64,000 bases of DNA from Taeniopygia guttata. Lineage: Eukaryota; Chordata; Aves; Passeriformes; Estrildidae. Made by a program: the position numbers and the translations under genes. Under the pieces are notes generated by a model that was not told where the DNA came from, did no database searches, and saw only the letters and a program-made list of their open reading frames with translations. Of this stretch, positions 41,001 to 53,282 are shown piece after piece (position 1 is the first letter of the stretch; each line of letters opens with the position of its first letter). The DNA lies in assembly GCF_048771995.1 (NCBI RefSeq), contig NC_133063.1, positions 27,484,810-27,548,809 on the forward strand. Direction: 5' to 3'.

Positions 41001-41770
41001 TGGGTATATAAAAGCATAAGCATCTGGTGATAACCATGTTAAGTTTCCCACAGTCTTAACAAACCCCAAACAACCAACCAAAAAACTATATTTCATACTG
41101 TGATATTTATCTGGGAGGTGTGCTGTACCAAATAAAGCAGTGTTTGCAGGTGTTGTCTCTTATATGCACAGTGTTAGTGTGGTCCTCTCAGACTTTGAGG
41201 TATTTTGTGCTAGATACACATTGTTCTAATTATGCTTACTTCTTCCTCCTAGACATTGCTTTCCACTGCAGCTCAAAACAGAATCCTGGTGTTGACTTTA
41301 TCTGTTGCTGTGAGACAATAATAACTGTGCCTTGATTTTTCATTTTAGTCATGGAGGAAAAAAAAAAAAATTCTAAGTATCGTTTGGACACTTAAAAGTA
41401 AAAATTCAGTTTACTATTGTCATAATTTAAAATTTGTAGTACTTATGCTAACCTCTCACCCTCTTTGCTTCCTTCTTCTTCCCCTGTCCCAAATGTGCAG
41501 ATATTTAAAAGGAAAAACACAAGAAGAAACCTACATTTAACTGTAAATTTTCAGTGATTCCACAATGAACGCAAAGAATTTTTGTGTTTCAGGTGAGAAA
41601 AAGTCAGAAGAGCATAGTTATTGAAGAGGTGTTTGAGAAAAGAATTTTTAAATGAGGCCAAGTAAGTGCAAAAAGGAAGTGGACTGCTAAAATTGTAAGC
41701 TTTCTTTAACTAAAATTTAGCTTTGTCTCTTCCTATGTACACGTAATGACAACACAGTTAGGAAATTACT
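41001..41770. other. No gene seen
   Basis: AT-rich intergenic DNA up to the broken end of ERV-3. Confidence 0.5.
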
Positions 41771-42304
41771 ATTGTGGTCTCCAGGTGCCCAGGTGAACTG
41801 TAAGAATTTGTCGGGCACCTGCGGTTGCCACCCATCTCCCCATGGTCTGGCATCTGTAACAATGGTTTCGCAGCCCCAATATCCGCAATATCCCCACCCC
41901 GGTTAGTCGCAGTACCTTTTCCCTGGGTTGGACGCTGGGCACCAGTAGGATATGTACATGAGTACAATACGTGGGTTTATAGGCTGTAGTTTTGGTTGTC
42001 CTGGAAACAGATCGGCTATGTGGAACACGAAGGATGGGGTGTTCACTTTGAACACCTTGTCACTTGAAAGATGTTGCATGACCCACCTAAATGGCTGATG
42101 AGGGTAGTGGCCTGGGTCAGCTTGCCCCCCGGCCACAAGCCCCAACAGCAAAATCGCACAAAGACACTGTGCATGTCTGGGTCTCACCGGTGTGGGACTC
42201 TCGGGTTTTGTCTGGTGGCTTGGTGGTCCGTCATCTCCCTCTGGAGCAGGGGTGTACATGTCACGGGGACGGTCCATGAGCATGTCCTGCAAACAGAAAC
42301 TCAC
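41771..42304 (-). pseudogene. env: ERV-3 env, N-terminal part only
   Basis: Aligns with the first 170 or so codons of ERV-2 env. A TAA interrupts the frame at about 41902 (where ERV-2 has a Tyr codon), and a short deletion lies near 41779 just before the truncation. A strong splice acceptor TTTCTGTTTGCAG is kept at its start. Confidence 0.9.
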
Positions 42305-44877
42305 AGCTTTTCATTAGTTTCATTCTGAAGGTCAGGTTTGATTGACCTGAGTGGACACCACATGATTCTGTCCTCTTTTTTAAGTGCCGCGTACCCTCGT
42401 CCCGTAAGCACCAGTCTCCAGCCCCGTTCCCACTCGCCTAGCTCGTTTTTGATCATGACCTGCGGGCCCTTCTCTAGTGTCTGGGTGGCCGAGTGCTTTC
42501 GAATGGGACTGTTTGCTTCATCTCCCCTAGGGAATTGGTTCAGTGCTAGCAATGCGGTTGTTAGCATGCGCGTCTGGTCTCCTGAGGGAATGGAATTGGC
42601 AAAGCCCTCTGCCTTTGCCAATACTTCTAACTTGGCTTTTAGGGTCTGATTTGCTAGCTGAACAATGGCCTGTCCGGTGCTGTTATATGGGATCCCCTGT
42701 ACTAAGGTGATGCCCCACACCGAGGCGAATTCCTGCACTGATTTGGAGATAAAATTGGAAGCATTGTCAGTTTTAATTTTCTTGGGGATAGCAAGCCATG
42801 CCATAACTGTCAGTTATGGATTGTGTGCCAGTGCTGGATTGTGGCCTTGGAGTTGGATTTGAGGTGCTGTGTTGCTATGATCACTCCGCTGTAAGTGTCC
42901 ACTGTCACTGCAAGCCATGCTCGGGGCTTCAGCAGTTTGCAGAGAGTGAAGTCTGACTGCCAGATTTCTGAGGCCTTGAGGCCTCTCGGGTTGACCCCAT
43001 CGGTCCATAGGGGTGACTTCTGGCAGTGAGGGCAGGTGGCCACTACGTGTCTCGCATCCGCTGTCGAGATCCCGCATCTCTTCGCCAGTGCTTTGGCTCC
43101 GATGTGGAGTGACTCGTGCAGTTGACGAGCTTCCTGCAATGTCCACACTCCCTTCGCCGCGGCATCTGCTTTGTCATTCCCAGTCTGGAAGAAGCCCTTG
43201 ATTGGGTTATGGCTGTTGATGTGAATGGCAGACACGGTGCCCTGACGTGAGGAGAGTGCCTCTTCAAGCATTGAGGCCGCCGTGGATGTTGACACACCTG
43301 GTCTCGACATGGCTAGGCGAGCTTTGCCACGAATATAGAGTCTGTCACGATGTTGAGGTGTTCATCTTGGAAGAGTCCGCATGCCAAGACCACTGCTGCT
43401 GCTTCCAGCTGTTGCACTGACAGCTGTTGCACTGACAGCGTGACATGTTTTGACGCAATGCCATGTTTCTCCTGCCTGCCACACCGCTGCTGCAGTAGAA
43501 GTTGTGGAGGAGGCGTCTGTAAAGACCGTTGGTCCTGGTTGCGGTCGGTCCATGACCTTCAGTGGCACGTCTATGTCGACAATGGCCAGTAGCTGGGTCC
43601 AAGGTGGTTTGGTGGCGTAGGAGATTTCTCCTCCGAAGCCAGTGAGAGCAAGGACCAGGTGCTCCGATATGGCAGTTGACTCCATGGTTGGTCGCTTGAG
43701 GAAGGGGAGGTGGATCCTTGCCGGCTCGGTCCCCAGGTGTCTCAGGGCGAGTTTCCTGCCTTTCATGATGTGGTTAGCAACGCATTCAACTCCTGGGGAA
43801 AATGCGCAAGTTGGTCTTCCAAGGACCATCCATTGGATCGGCTGGGATTTTTCGGAAGGTCCTTGGGCCAGTGCTCCCACTCCTCCCTTCTGCATGAAGT
43901 GGACGTATAAATCTAGCGGTACGCTTGGGTTCCACCTGGCAAGCATGCCAGTGGACATCTGATGTTCGATGAAGTCGAGGGATTTTGTTGCTTTTGGCGT
44001 CAGCTCCTTGGGGGAGGAGACCTTTCAGGAGGTCATACAAGGGGTCCATGACCTCTGGAGGAACTAGGATGATGTTGCGGAGCCACTGCAGAGATCCCAA
44101 AAGGCGCTGCATGTCATGGAGGGTCTTGATGTCTCGGTGGACTTTTACCCTGGGTGGGGTCACGTAGGAATTTGTGATCCCTACTCCCAGGAAGGTCACG
44201 CACGGTCCTCTCTTGATCTTCGTGTTCGCAATCTCAAAGCCGTTGGCCTGGAGAGTTTCCGTGATCATGGACACTAGGTGATACACTTGGCTTGCTGATG
44301 GTGCAGCGACGAGGATGTCGTCCATGTACTGAATGATGGTTGCAGCAGGGTGGGAGTGTCGGACTGGCATCAGTGCCCTGTCCACGGTGATCTGGCATAT
44401 AGTCGGGCTGTCCACAAGACCTTGTGGTAGCACCTTCCATTGGAAGCGGAGGTTAGGTCACTCGCCGTTTGGGAACACGACGGAAAAGGCGAACTGTTCT
44501 TTGTCCTCAGCACGCAAGGGTATCGAAAAGAAACAGTCTTTGATGTCCAGCACTGCGCACGGCTGCCCTTCGGGGATGGCTGAGTTCGCGGGCAGCAGTG
44601 TCTGAACTGGACCCATGGGCTGGATTGTCTTGTTCACCTCCCTCAGGTCGTGGATGAGACGATAGCCTTCTCCGGATCTCTTGGGGATTACAAATACAGG
44701 GGTGTTCCACGGGCTGGTGGAGGGTTCTATGTGACCCTTTTGTAGCTCGCGGTCGACCAGTTCCAGCAAGGCTGCCATTCGAGGCTTTGACAGGGGCCAC
44801 TGCTCGACCCATATGGGGTCTGGTGATTTCCAAATCAGTTTGATTGGCAGCAGTGGGTGTACGGCAGTGGCCCTCAT
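42301..44877 (-). pseudogene. pol: ERV-3 pol, broken
   Basis: RT from 44877 with the LDIKD and YMDD motifs still readable. Lesions seen against ERV-2: TGA for CGA at about 44458-44460 (CpG decay), a deletion with frame change near 44010, a tandem 16-base duplication near 43415 (CTGTTGCACTGACAG twice), a 2-base loss near 43318, and a 14-base insertion near 42815. The integrase end (42301-42804) keeps its motif order, but IVQLAN replaces the segment that holds the third catalytic Glu in ERV-2. Confidence 0.9.
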
Positions 44878-45524
44878 TATAAATTTTTAATCCTGACTCC
44901 TAACATAGCAAGGATGTCCCTTCCTATCAGGGGTGGAGAGTTTTGCAAAATGTAGGGGTGGATTGCTACTGTTTGTTCTGGTCCCTTTTTTGTATGAAGC
45001 GTTATAGCTACTAATTGGGTGCTTTTCCAAGCTCGGGACGGCCCTCCCACTCCGTTCACTGGGGGGACTTCTTTGCATTGCCAGTGTCGGGGCCACAGTG
45101 CTTGGGGAAAGATCGAGCAGTCTGCTCCTGTGTCTGCCCAAAACTGAAGACCTATCACGTGGGGGTCCTGACTGTCATAAAGGCGGCATGTCCCCCACAC
45201 CTTCGGGGGCTCCTTCCCTATTTTCATGGCCAGGGCCACCCAGGGGTCCCGTTCTGGGGCGCCCCCCGCTGACCCTGCAGCACAGGCGCTGCTTGCGGTG
45301 ATAGTGGGTACGAAGGTACCGCAGGCTGTGTTGCGAAACTCTGCAATTGTGTCGCTGGCGGGGGTATGAAGCTGGCTGCCTCCTGTGGGGGTATGGGGTA
45401 TAAGGGCTCCCCGCCCCACTGGGGGTTGGCATAGATGGGCCGCCTTGTATTCACGGCGGGAGGAGGCTGAGTGCAGCCCGCAAGCCCCCTCCCTTTCCCG
45501 TTTCCCTGGAGCCGGGACCTGCAT
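44877..45524 (-). pseudogene. pro: ERV-3 protease frame
   Basis: Uninterrupted 215-codon frame with WADTGAD and LIGRDILAMLG, in its own frame like ERV-2 pro. The pro-pol site is altered: the minus strand reads AAAATTTAT with TAA following, so the heptamer survives but the stop differs. Confidence 0.85.
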
Positions 45525-47160
45525 TCCTTAGTGAGATGCCCTTTCCTCCCGCAGCCTCAGCAGGATCCCTTCGGGCGTGTTTGGGGTGGAGGCGCCGCGG
45601 CGGGCTGCTGTGCCAGCTGGGGACAGCTCACCACGATGTGACCTGCCTCACCGCACTTGAAGCATGCCATGGCACTGGTCAGGGTGTGGACGGCTGCCTG
45701 AATGGGTGTCAGGTGCTCTTCCCTTACTACATGTCTGATCATGTCAGCCAGGCTGGCTCCGGCTGGCAGGGAACCTAAGATATCCTCCCATTCCTGTCTA
45801 AACACAATGATTCCTGCACCATCAAGTATCATGCGACCTATTTGCTCGATATCAAAGGGAAGCAGGTCGTCATTACTGAAAAGACCATCGATTAAAGTGG
45901 AGACCATGGCCGAATTGATTCCTTTTTCTGCAATGGCTTTGACAATTGACTACATCTTTTGGGTTTACCGGGGTATATACCCTTTGTTGGTTCCCTTCCG
46001 GGCCGGTGAGCCTCACTGGGGAAGGCTTGTATGGCAGCCGCTGGGGACCATTCAGCAAAGGCTATTTTTATTTCTCCCCAGTTGGTAAACTGGGCTGGTT
46101 CGTATTGTGGTTGCTTTTCGGTGCGGCTTAAAGCTTTACTCAGTTTTGTCTTAAATCGCTTTGGCTCTGTTTCCTCCGTCTCAGAGTCCCAGCCGGCCTC
46201 CGTCAGCTCTTCCGAGCTGGCGGAGCTGCTGCTGGACTCCGAGTCGGAAGTCGGATGCCAGCGCATTTCCGGGGCTCGGTGCCTTTTTGTCCGGGTCCGA
46301 GCTCGCTCCTCCCCACGGGGGTGGCACTGCTCCCGCCCCCCAGGTTCGCCCTGCCTCCTGCAGGGGGAGAGGAGGAGGTCTCTCCCTTAAATGGTAGCAG
46401 CGTCAGGCATGGCTGCCGACTGGCTCCGTGCCCTCTGCCGCTCTCCTCCTCTTTCTCCCGCGTACGCGCATTCCTAAGACCGGGTGCCTCCAGGTTTTTC
46501 GCGCCGAGACCGCCTGCGCCCCGTCTCTCTCCTTGGCTGCCAGTGCCATTTTCAACGGAGTATGGTGGCGGCGTGGTTAGGATCTCCTCCCAAGCCGCGG
46601 TTTCTGCATCTCTGGCTTCCCTCGCCAGCCCCTGCCAAAAGCATTCCACGCTGCTGCACCTCCGGCAATGAGCCACTGACTGGCGGCGACGAGACGGATG
46701 GGGAAGCCACAGATTACTGGGAGGTTTCCACGGCGGGGATTGGGTTCTGGCCCAGGGAGGGGGGTGACGCTCCGGGCCCCCCCAGATCCCCGCTCCCAGG
46801 CGGATCGCACTCAGGGGCAGTTTGCGTTCTCGCTCCTACCCCAAGCTTGGGCGTAACCAATAAACACGTACGCGCCGCGCTCCATGTCTCCTGCTCTTCT
46901 ATTGCTCTGTGCAGGGTTTTCTCTACTTTGCCCAACGCCTTAAGGCTTCTGCCACTGCCTGAGGTTTTCGTGTCCTCGGCCAGCGTGGCTGTGCATTTTT
47001 CCCATATTCCCGGATGCAGAACATCCACGGGGCGTTCAATTGCCCCAAGCTCAAGCAGCCTTGCTATAGCAAGATAAAAGTCTTTGAGCTTACACTCGAT
47101 ACTCCATTGCCTATGAATCGCACTTACGACCCTGGCGATGGCGTCCATGATGATCGCGGG
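45224..47160 (-). pseudogene. gag: ERV-3 gag, deleted and frameshifted
   Basis: Starts at the ATG near 47150 (MDAIARV) with the donor GTC/GTAAGT conserved; the matrix is intact to about 46714. Frame changes occur in the linker (about 46600-46680) and near 45955. The capsid C-terminal half, including the major homology region, is deleted at about 45780: RQEWED runs straight into GSLPAGAS. The first zinc knuckle (CFKCGEAGHIVVSC) is kept; the second lost its frame near 45545. Confidence 0.9.
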
Positions 47161-47252
47161 TCCTGGGATGTCTCCCTCGCCTAGATATGGTTTGACCGCT
47201 CCGGCCGCTGTCCTTGTCCAGGCGACTCCTGCTACCCGAGCGAATTTTTCCC

Positions 47253-47268
47253 GGGTTTCGGCATCAGA
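47253..47268 (-). other. Primer binding site of ERV-3, Phe-tRNA-like
   Basis: Minus strand TGATGCCGAAACCCGG. One substitution from the expected complement of tRNA-Phe. It lies two to three bases from the LTR end (TGTTGCC at 47271). Confidence 0.65.
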
Positions 47269-47270
47269 TA

Positions 47271-47535
47271 TGTTGCCTTCAAGGGAGGCAATGGTGACCT
47301 GGTTTGCAAGGAGCAGCACGGCAGCCTGGCCTAGTCTGGGCTACTCAGGCTAACTACACACACTGACACCAGTGTGGTGGATGGTTGAAAGCGTTTATTA
47401 TCTTATCTCATGGGTTTAAATAGTCTTGGGGGACTTTGCTACGTCAGGGGGGGTTGGTAGGGTCTCTAGGGTTAGTCAGCAGTGAAAACTACTGGGTTAG
47501 GTTAAGAGTTGTCATGGCTGCCTGTGGAATTAATG
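47271..47535 (-). repeat. 5' LTR of ERV-3, U3 start missing
   Basis: Aligns with the ERV-2 LTR from its 3' end: GCAGCACGGCAGCCTGG, GCGTTTATTATC, GGGTTTAAATAGT, TTGCTACGTCAG. Similarity fades near 47530, where a CR1 tail begins. Confidence 0.85.
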
Positions 47536-47554
47536 ATATTGTCATGTCTGGAGA

Positions 47555-47690
47555 CTCTTACGGAATGTGTGGATGTGGCACCTGGGGACATGGTTTCAAG
47601 GTCGACTTGTCAGTGTCAGGATTGTGGGTGGACTCTCTACAATCTTAGAGATCTTTTTCAACCTAAACAAGTCAATACTACTGCGATGGA
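47555..47690 (+). mobile_element. CR1 3'-end fragment
   Basis: GATGTGGCACCTGGGGACAT, TCAGTGTCAGGATTGTGGG and ATCTTAGAGATCTTTTTCAA follow the CR1 3' end in plus orientation. Confidence 0.75.
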
Positions 47691-47990
47691 GAGCCAGTTT
47701 TAACCCAAGGAGTATTTGGTAATGTAATTTCATAAAGTCATTAATAGGAACTTCACTCTAGTGCTCGAACTTATGCAGCTGCTTTTCTCTTTGCTCTCCT
47801 CATCTTCACTTCTACCTTCAGCCTTGAGACAGGAGAATTGGCTTTGGTGGGACCAGTGGTAGTGGGAAAGCCTCAAGCCAGGGGGTTGTAGGTTGGTTTA
47901 TTTCTGCCAAGGTTGGAGCTGCCTCCAGAAAAGGCTGTGATCCCTCCAGTACTTACTGACAGTCTTTGACTGCTCTGAGATGAGTTGCAG
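47691..47990. other. No gene seen
   Basis: Spacer between a CR1 tail and the ITPRIPL1-like fragment. No upstream coding part of the gene is found. Confidence 0.45.
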
Positions 47991-47999
47991 GCTGCAAGA

Positions 48000-48384
48000 G
48001 ATGTTGGTCAACCTGAGATGTCTGCAGCTTTTCTGCCGCCTTCTGCTGGGCACAGGCTTTTCCACCTACACCCTGAAGACCATCGTCATGCACCTCCTGA
48101 ACAGTCCCCCCGTGTCACAATGGCGCAGGAGGGATTTCTTGCAGCGCCTGCGAGATATCACTGTGAACCTGCGCTGCTCTCTGGAGGAGAAATGCCTTAA
48201 CCACTTTATCATAGGCAACAAGAGATTGCCTCAGGAGATTAGCTTGCCCCTGGACATTGCAGCAGCTGAGCCACCCAATCTCTTCCATCAGCTGGCACGG
48301 TATCCAGCTGCCCACTCTCAGGCGATGAGCGAGTACCAGGATCTTCGGCATCAGCTCGCAAGTGTGCTGCTCAATGGCTGCTGA
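48000..48384 (+). pseudogene. Detached C-terminal fragment of an ITPRIPL1-like gene
   Basis: About 125 codons equivalent to the last quarter of the complete gene at 53589-55151: GFSTYTLKTIVMHLL, LQRLRDITVNLRCSLEEKCL and HFIIGNKRLPQ align with its residues 410-500. The frame ends at TGA 48382-48384, and the following 60 bases also resemble the 3' UTR of the complete gene (ACAGCTGTGCTTGTG). The N-terminal half, membrane span and promoter are absent, and the codons before about 48015 are unrelated. A truncated duplicate, probably non-functional. Confidence 0.85.
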
Positions 48385-49120
48385 AAGAGGTGATCATGCG
48401 TACAGCTGTGCTTGTGGGCTTCACAGGCAGTAGCAGAAAAGCACCTCACATCCCCGAGAAAAAGAGAGGAGAATGTGGGATACAGAAAGAGAAGATAAAA
48501 AGCTTCTGTGCAGCTGCACTCTGCCATCAGCAGCAGCAACAGTGTTGTTATGAACAATAAAATAAACTTTTGGGCAATGTTGTTAACAATGTATGTATAA
48601 AAAAGGTTGTTGTTGATACAAGTAGCAAGTTATAATTGGATATGTAGTTAACAGGGTGTGGTTCAGGGTTGGATGTTGTGGCTACAAAGTAAGGTGATTA
48701 GTTGTATTAGAGCTCAATACTGTTGTGTACACCTAAAAGGGGACTGGAACCAGGGAGGAAATGCCAATCTTTGTGGAGGGGGGGCAGAGAAGCTTCTAGA
48801 AGTATAACATCGTAGAACACAGCCACAGCTTGGATTAAGACTGGAGAAGAGACCAGCCAATAAGAAGCAAGAATCTCAAAATGATTGCACCAGCTTATGG
48901 GCCAATCAGCAACAGAAAAAGAAACCGATCACAGTACGGATCCTGAGCGCCCCAATAAGGGAAGAAGAGAGAGACTTTAAAAGGCCTGCGGTGTGTGACA
49001 CCTGGGTCTTTGCTTGGAGCTGGTATCCTTGGAAACACCCCTAGGTGTACAATTAATAAATTGTTGAAACAGTCTCCGGACTAGCCAGAGGCTTTGGCTT
49101 CCAGTTGTTCTGTCTGTAAT
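48385..49120 (+). repeat. 3' remnant, then LTR-like promoter segment
   Basis: From about 48600 the sequence has LTR traits in plus orientation: CCAAT boxes (AGCCAATAAG, GGCCAATCAG near 48860-48905), TATA-like CTTTAAAAGG near 48974 and a poly(A)-type AATTAATAAATTG near 49050. No partner copy or borders identified. Confidence 0.4.
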
Positions 49121-49155
49121 GAACAGGCTTATTTGTTTTTAATTAACTGGCCTGT

Positions 49156-49216
49156 TTTTTTTTTTGTTTGTTTTTTTTTGTTTTTTTTTTTTTTGTTTTT
49201 GTTTTTGTTTTTGTTA
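49156..49216. repeat. T-rich low-complexity run
   Basis: Poly-T interrupted by single G bases, (TTTTTG)n-like at the end. Confidence 0.9.
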
Positions 49217-51300
49217 CTTTGAAGTTTTCGTTGTAAGCCTGTCCATAACAGGGTTGTCTTGGCAGTCTCCCCAGCACAGCATCCAGAGATGACTAGCATC
49301 CAGAGATGACTACCAGAGAAGCTGACTTCCATTGCAGGGTGGATTGTGGTGATGGACTCCCCTTGCCCCTGGCTGCACTACAATCTGAGAAATCCTCATT
49401 AGGCCTAAGCCTTGACAAACTCAATTTATATTAGGCTCCTTTTGAATGTATCAGAAACATAATTTGTTCCCAGGAACTAACAGGTGTCTAACTAGCACAA
49501 TTTTTATTTTTTTTTTTCTTAATGAACAGCCTTGGAAAATTTTTTTTCTTTGCTGATTTATTTTTCTTTGCTGACTTTTTTTGACTAAGAACCCAAGTGG
49601 AATAATATTCTTGTTGACAAACCTTCAAACAAAGTTACAGAGAAAAGACCTGAATGATGGAACATTACTATGACTAAATCCCACTCTGTTGCAACTGTAA
49701 AGTGTCCAAAGTGAGACCTTTTGAGCTCTTGATTCTCAGAATATAAGGGACCAATGAGTGAGTCTCTAACATTGATAATTGTACGGCAGTGGAGCCAACC
49801 AGGAACTGTTGGTAATAGCCAAGGACTGCTGGTATTAAAATGCTGTGAGAAAGACCAATATATGGCTGGAGAAGGGGGGCCAGGAGGAAATAGGGCAGCA
49901 CTTTTCAGTGAGAAAGAGCCACAGCACAGTACAGCATAAGCACAAGAATAAGGCCAAGAAGAGGGCGTGGACTATAGAGTAGGATTAAGACCCTCAAAAA
50001 CCACCAAAGCCCTCTGACCCATGTCCAGGAAGGCCTGAAAGAAAAGACTGTACATGGTTATTAATTGACATAGAAAGTGGGAAACTTGTGTTTAGCGCAG
50101 AGAAACCTGTCGATAAAGAGGTAACCCCCAAGCCTGGAAAGTGCCCTCAGGACCCTGGACATCTCATAGACCAGACCAGCACAGCTGGATTGGTGCTGAA
50201 CTCAGGATTATTGCCGGGATTGGCACTGCAGGCAGGATTGACATTCCATTAACTGGATCAACACTGGAACCAGGACGGGTGTTCTTTTTTTGTCTCTCTT
50301 TTCTTCTTTGTCTTTTTCTTTCTCTCTTTAATTCATCCCTCCCTCTTTTTCTTCTCTTCCCTTTAACCCTACACCTTTATCCAAAACCCACTGCCTTGTG
50401 CTCATGTCAGGGGACTAACATATTGATTTCCAAGCCCAGTGTGTAGTTAGGTAATAAAGTTTTCTGATTGTGGACCCCCTGACTTTTGTTATTCATTTTG
50501 ATCACAAATCTTCAGCACTTCCTTCCCCTTAAGGATGGGTCGTCACACTACAGCGGCTATGAAGATGGCTTTCATCCCCCTTTCCTCTAATACTGTCACA
50601 GCCAGGGTGACCATTTTAGATGGACCCAGAAATTCTTGCTGGCAGCTGCAGCTGGTCAGGGACCGTGCAAGAGGCATCGCTAATATTCCTCCTTGTGTTC
50701 ACTGGGGTCTGTATGGAGGAGCTACCCATCCTTAGACACTGCCTGGGGAAAATCTGACACAGACCTGAGCATGCAGGACATGGAGAAGGCACTGCTCAAT
50801 CAGCAGGGGGAATTGCTGCCACACCTTTCCTCTAGAGCAAAAGCACACTTGGACACTGTCTGCCATCCCTTTTCTGAGACAATCTATTCCCTCTGTGAGC
50901 TTCACTAAGTCTCTAAGGGATCACTGAGCCAGGATGATGACACTGGTGGATAATGCTATAAGGAATGAAAGGAAATCTCTTGATCAGTCACACAAAGTCA
51001 TACTCATGGTGCACCTCAACTTCTTAGCTGCAAATGGAGACATCATAGGGAAGAGCTGAACAAGCCCAGAAAATTCTGGAAGTACACACTGAAAGTAGCT
51101 TTTTGACATGGGTACTGTGGGAGCCAACTAGGAAAAGTGCCCTCCTAGACCTGTAGTTTTTCTGTAGAGATGTTCTTGTGGGTGAAGTGGTGATTGATGC
51201 TGTCTTGGCCACAGTAATCAAGAAGGGCTTGAGTAAAAAAATCTTAGGTGTTATGGAAAAAAACTGTCCGCAGAGCTACTCCCAAGGGTTGTAGGAGAGC
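49217..51300. other. No gene; possible LTR debris
   Basis: No coding block. A pyrimidine-rich run (50283-50345) followed by GTAATAAAGTTTTC near 50452 looks like an LTR end, but cannot be delimited. Confidence 0.4.
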
Positions 51301-51309
51301 AAGCTCAGG

Positions 51310-51800
51310 AACTAATTAAGAAGGGCCCCTGAGCATGTAGTTTGAAGGGCATTGATGTCCACAAATGCTAGTCTTTTTATTAGAAACACTTCTATAAGAG
51401 CACAAGTCTGATGAAAGAGGGCTGAGGGAACTGGGGTGTGGAGGCTGGTGGGCCAAGAGGGAAAGAATCCACAGCACTCCCCTGGAGGGAAAACCTCTCA
51501 AGCCATACCCACTTAGGTTGAGGATAAAGGCTTCTCCCAGCATGCCTTGTTGTGACATGCAGATTTGATGTATCCCATTGGCCCTTCCCCCTCACTCCAC
51601 CCCTGTGCCCTCATCCCATTGGCCCTAGTGTTCTGTCCCGCCCCTCAAGATCCCTGTGTAAATCCCTGCTTTCCCAGCCTGAGTGGCTCTGTGTCCCTGG
51701 ACCATCTCAAGGAAGAAGCTCAATAAAGGCTCACCTTGGAACTCCCCACAAAGACCCCGTCTCTTCTGCATCTCCCGGATCATAAAAGAGCTGAAATTAC
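51310..51800 (+). repeat. LTR-like promoter segment
   Basis: Two inverted-CCAAT boxes (CCCATTGGCCC near 51574 and 51617), a TATA-like GTGTAAATCC near 51655 and a poly(A) signal CTCAATAAAGGCTCACC near 51720 are arranged as in a retroviral LTR. Left border not determined. Confidence 0.45.
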
Positions 51801-51904
51801 CCGGTGTGAGCACAGACGGCGAGGTGTTTTGAGAGGCTTCTTCAGAAAGGTCATGGCACTCAGAACACTGTCCGCTGCAAATAGTGGGGGTGTTTAGCAG
51901 AGAG

Positions 51905-51995
51905 AAAAAGCACCTCAGAGGGACCTTACAGTTCCCTACAGCTCCCTGAAGGGAGGTTGTAGCCGGGTGGGGATTGATTTATTCTCCCAGGTGTG
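51905..51995 (+). mobile_element. CR1 fragment
   Basis: CCTACAGCTCCCTGAAGGGA, GGTTGTAGCCGGGTGGGG and TTCTCCCAGG follow the CR1 consensus in plus orientation. Confidence 0.65.
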
Positions 51996-53150
51996 GCAGG
52001 GCATCTCATTCTGCTCAAGAGCTGATCCGTGGTTTGTTACCTGGACAGGTAATTCAAACAGGAATAACAGTCTTGCAGTGAATTCTTTTGGCACTGTGGG
52101 GCTAACAGTGGGCGGGCATCTCCCAGCTGCCAAGAAACATCTTACTGTTAAAGTGAGATCTGGAAAGACAAGCTGGATTTCTGACTGACAGGCACCTCAC
52201 TTTATAACTCTAAAAAGCCATACCAAACTTTCACAAAGCAGAAATTTTCTATACATTTCTCTGGAAATGTGTGGTGTTTCTCTTGTGGACAAGGACTTGT
52301 TTTGCAATTACTGCTGAGGAGGTTAAGTGAAAGACATCCAAATAATTATCATCATCATCACTGTGGTGTGTAAGATTTGACTCCTGTTTCTTTGACAAGC
52401 TTTAATATAGATACCTTCATGTTGTACATTGTTTGTTATGGTTTAATCTACTTCTAGTTCCTTTTAGTTTTATACTGAGTAGTAAGTAACTCCGAGATCT
52501 TTCATCTATTATCTCTTGTTTATTTAATAAATAATTCATTTTATAAATAGATTTGATCTTTAGAACTTGCGGGCCAGAGTGATTTCTTAAACATGAACTG
52601 TTGACAAAATCTTTGGCTAACAATGGGCATGTCTGAACATCCCACTTGTCCAGTGACACAAGGAAACAAGCAATAAGAACAAGGAAAATGACCTCACGTT
52701 GCATCAGATATAGATATTTAGATTGGATCTTAGAAAAACTGCTTTCATCAAAGGTACTATCAAGTGTGGATTTCCCTATTGCCTAGGGAAATAGCTGAGT
52801 CCCCACTCTTGGAGGGATTGAAAAGGCATGGAATATTTGAGGACTCAATTTCTTAAAGGAGTAGGCAGTGTTAGGTTCGTGGTCACACTGTGGGATCTTC
52901 AGAGACTTTTTCAACCACTCTGATTCTGAGATTTGAGTGTAGCTCAAGCCGTGAGGCGTCAAAGCTTAGACTCAAAGATCCTCAAGGGCGCCTTCCAACA
53001 GGGGTATCTATGAGATTGTGAGTGGAAGGCAGATGAAAATAAATCCAAAAGAGAGAACAATGGGAGTTATTTGAAGAAGCTTCCCTCAAAAGCAGCCTTA
53101 AGCAGTGCACCAGGGCCTTTCTGAGTTCCTGAGGGAGGAGTTGGCTGAGG
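51996..53150. other. No gene seen
   Basis: A short CR1-tail-like piece (GGGATCTTCAGAGACTTTTT) lies near 52893; otherwise nothing recognisable. Confidence 0.45.
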
Positions 53151-53196
53151 GGACAAAGGGTGGGGTTGGCTGGGCTGTGATGCGCTCTGACACCTG

Positions 53197-53282
53197 TGAC
53201 ATCACAGGGGACGTGTCACAGAGGGGGAAGCAATAAAAGGCCCCAGCAGGTTAATGCTGGCCCTGTATTGCTTGGGCAGGCG
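53197..53282 (+). promoter_or_regulatory. Promoter and non-coding exon 1 of the ITPRIPL1-like gene
   Basis: A CRE-like TGACATCA (53197-53204) and a TATA-like AATAAAAGG (53232-53240) lie 50-85 bases before a donor GCG/GTGAGT at 53282/53283. The implied exon 1 (about 53262-53282) is short and carries no ATG. The start site is inferred from TATA spacing. Confidence 0.55.

Larger units (their letters stand above)
41771..47535 (-). mobile_element. ERV-3: decayed, truncated relative of ERV-2
   Basis: Collinear with ERV-2 from the 5' LTR through the first part of env, then cut off at about 41771; the rest of env and the 3' LTR are missing. High similarity to ERV-2 in pol, but with several frameshifts, stops and deletions. 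The U3 start of the 5' LTR at the right end is also lost. No target duplication can be seen because both ends are incomplete. Confidence 0.92.
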
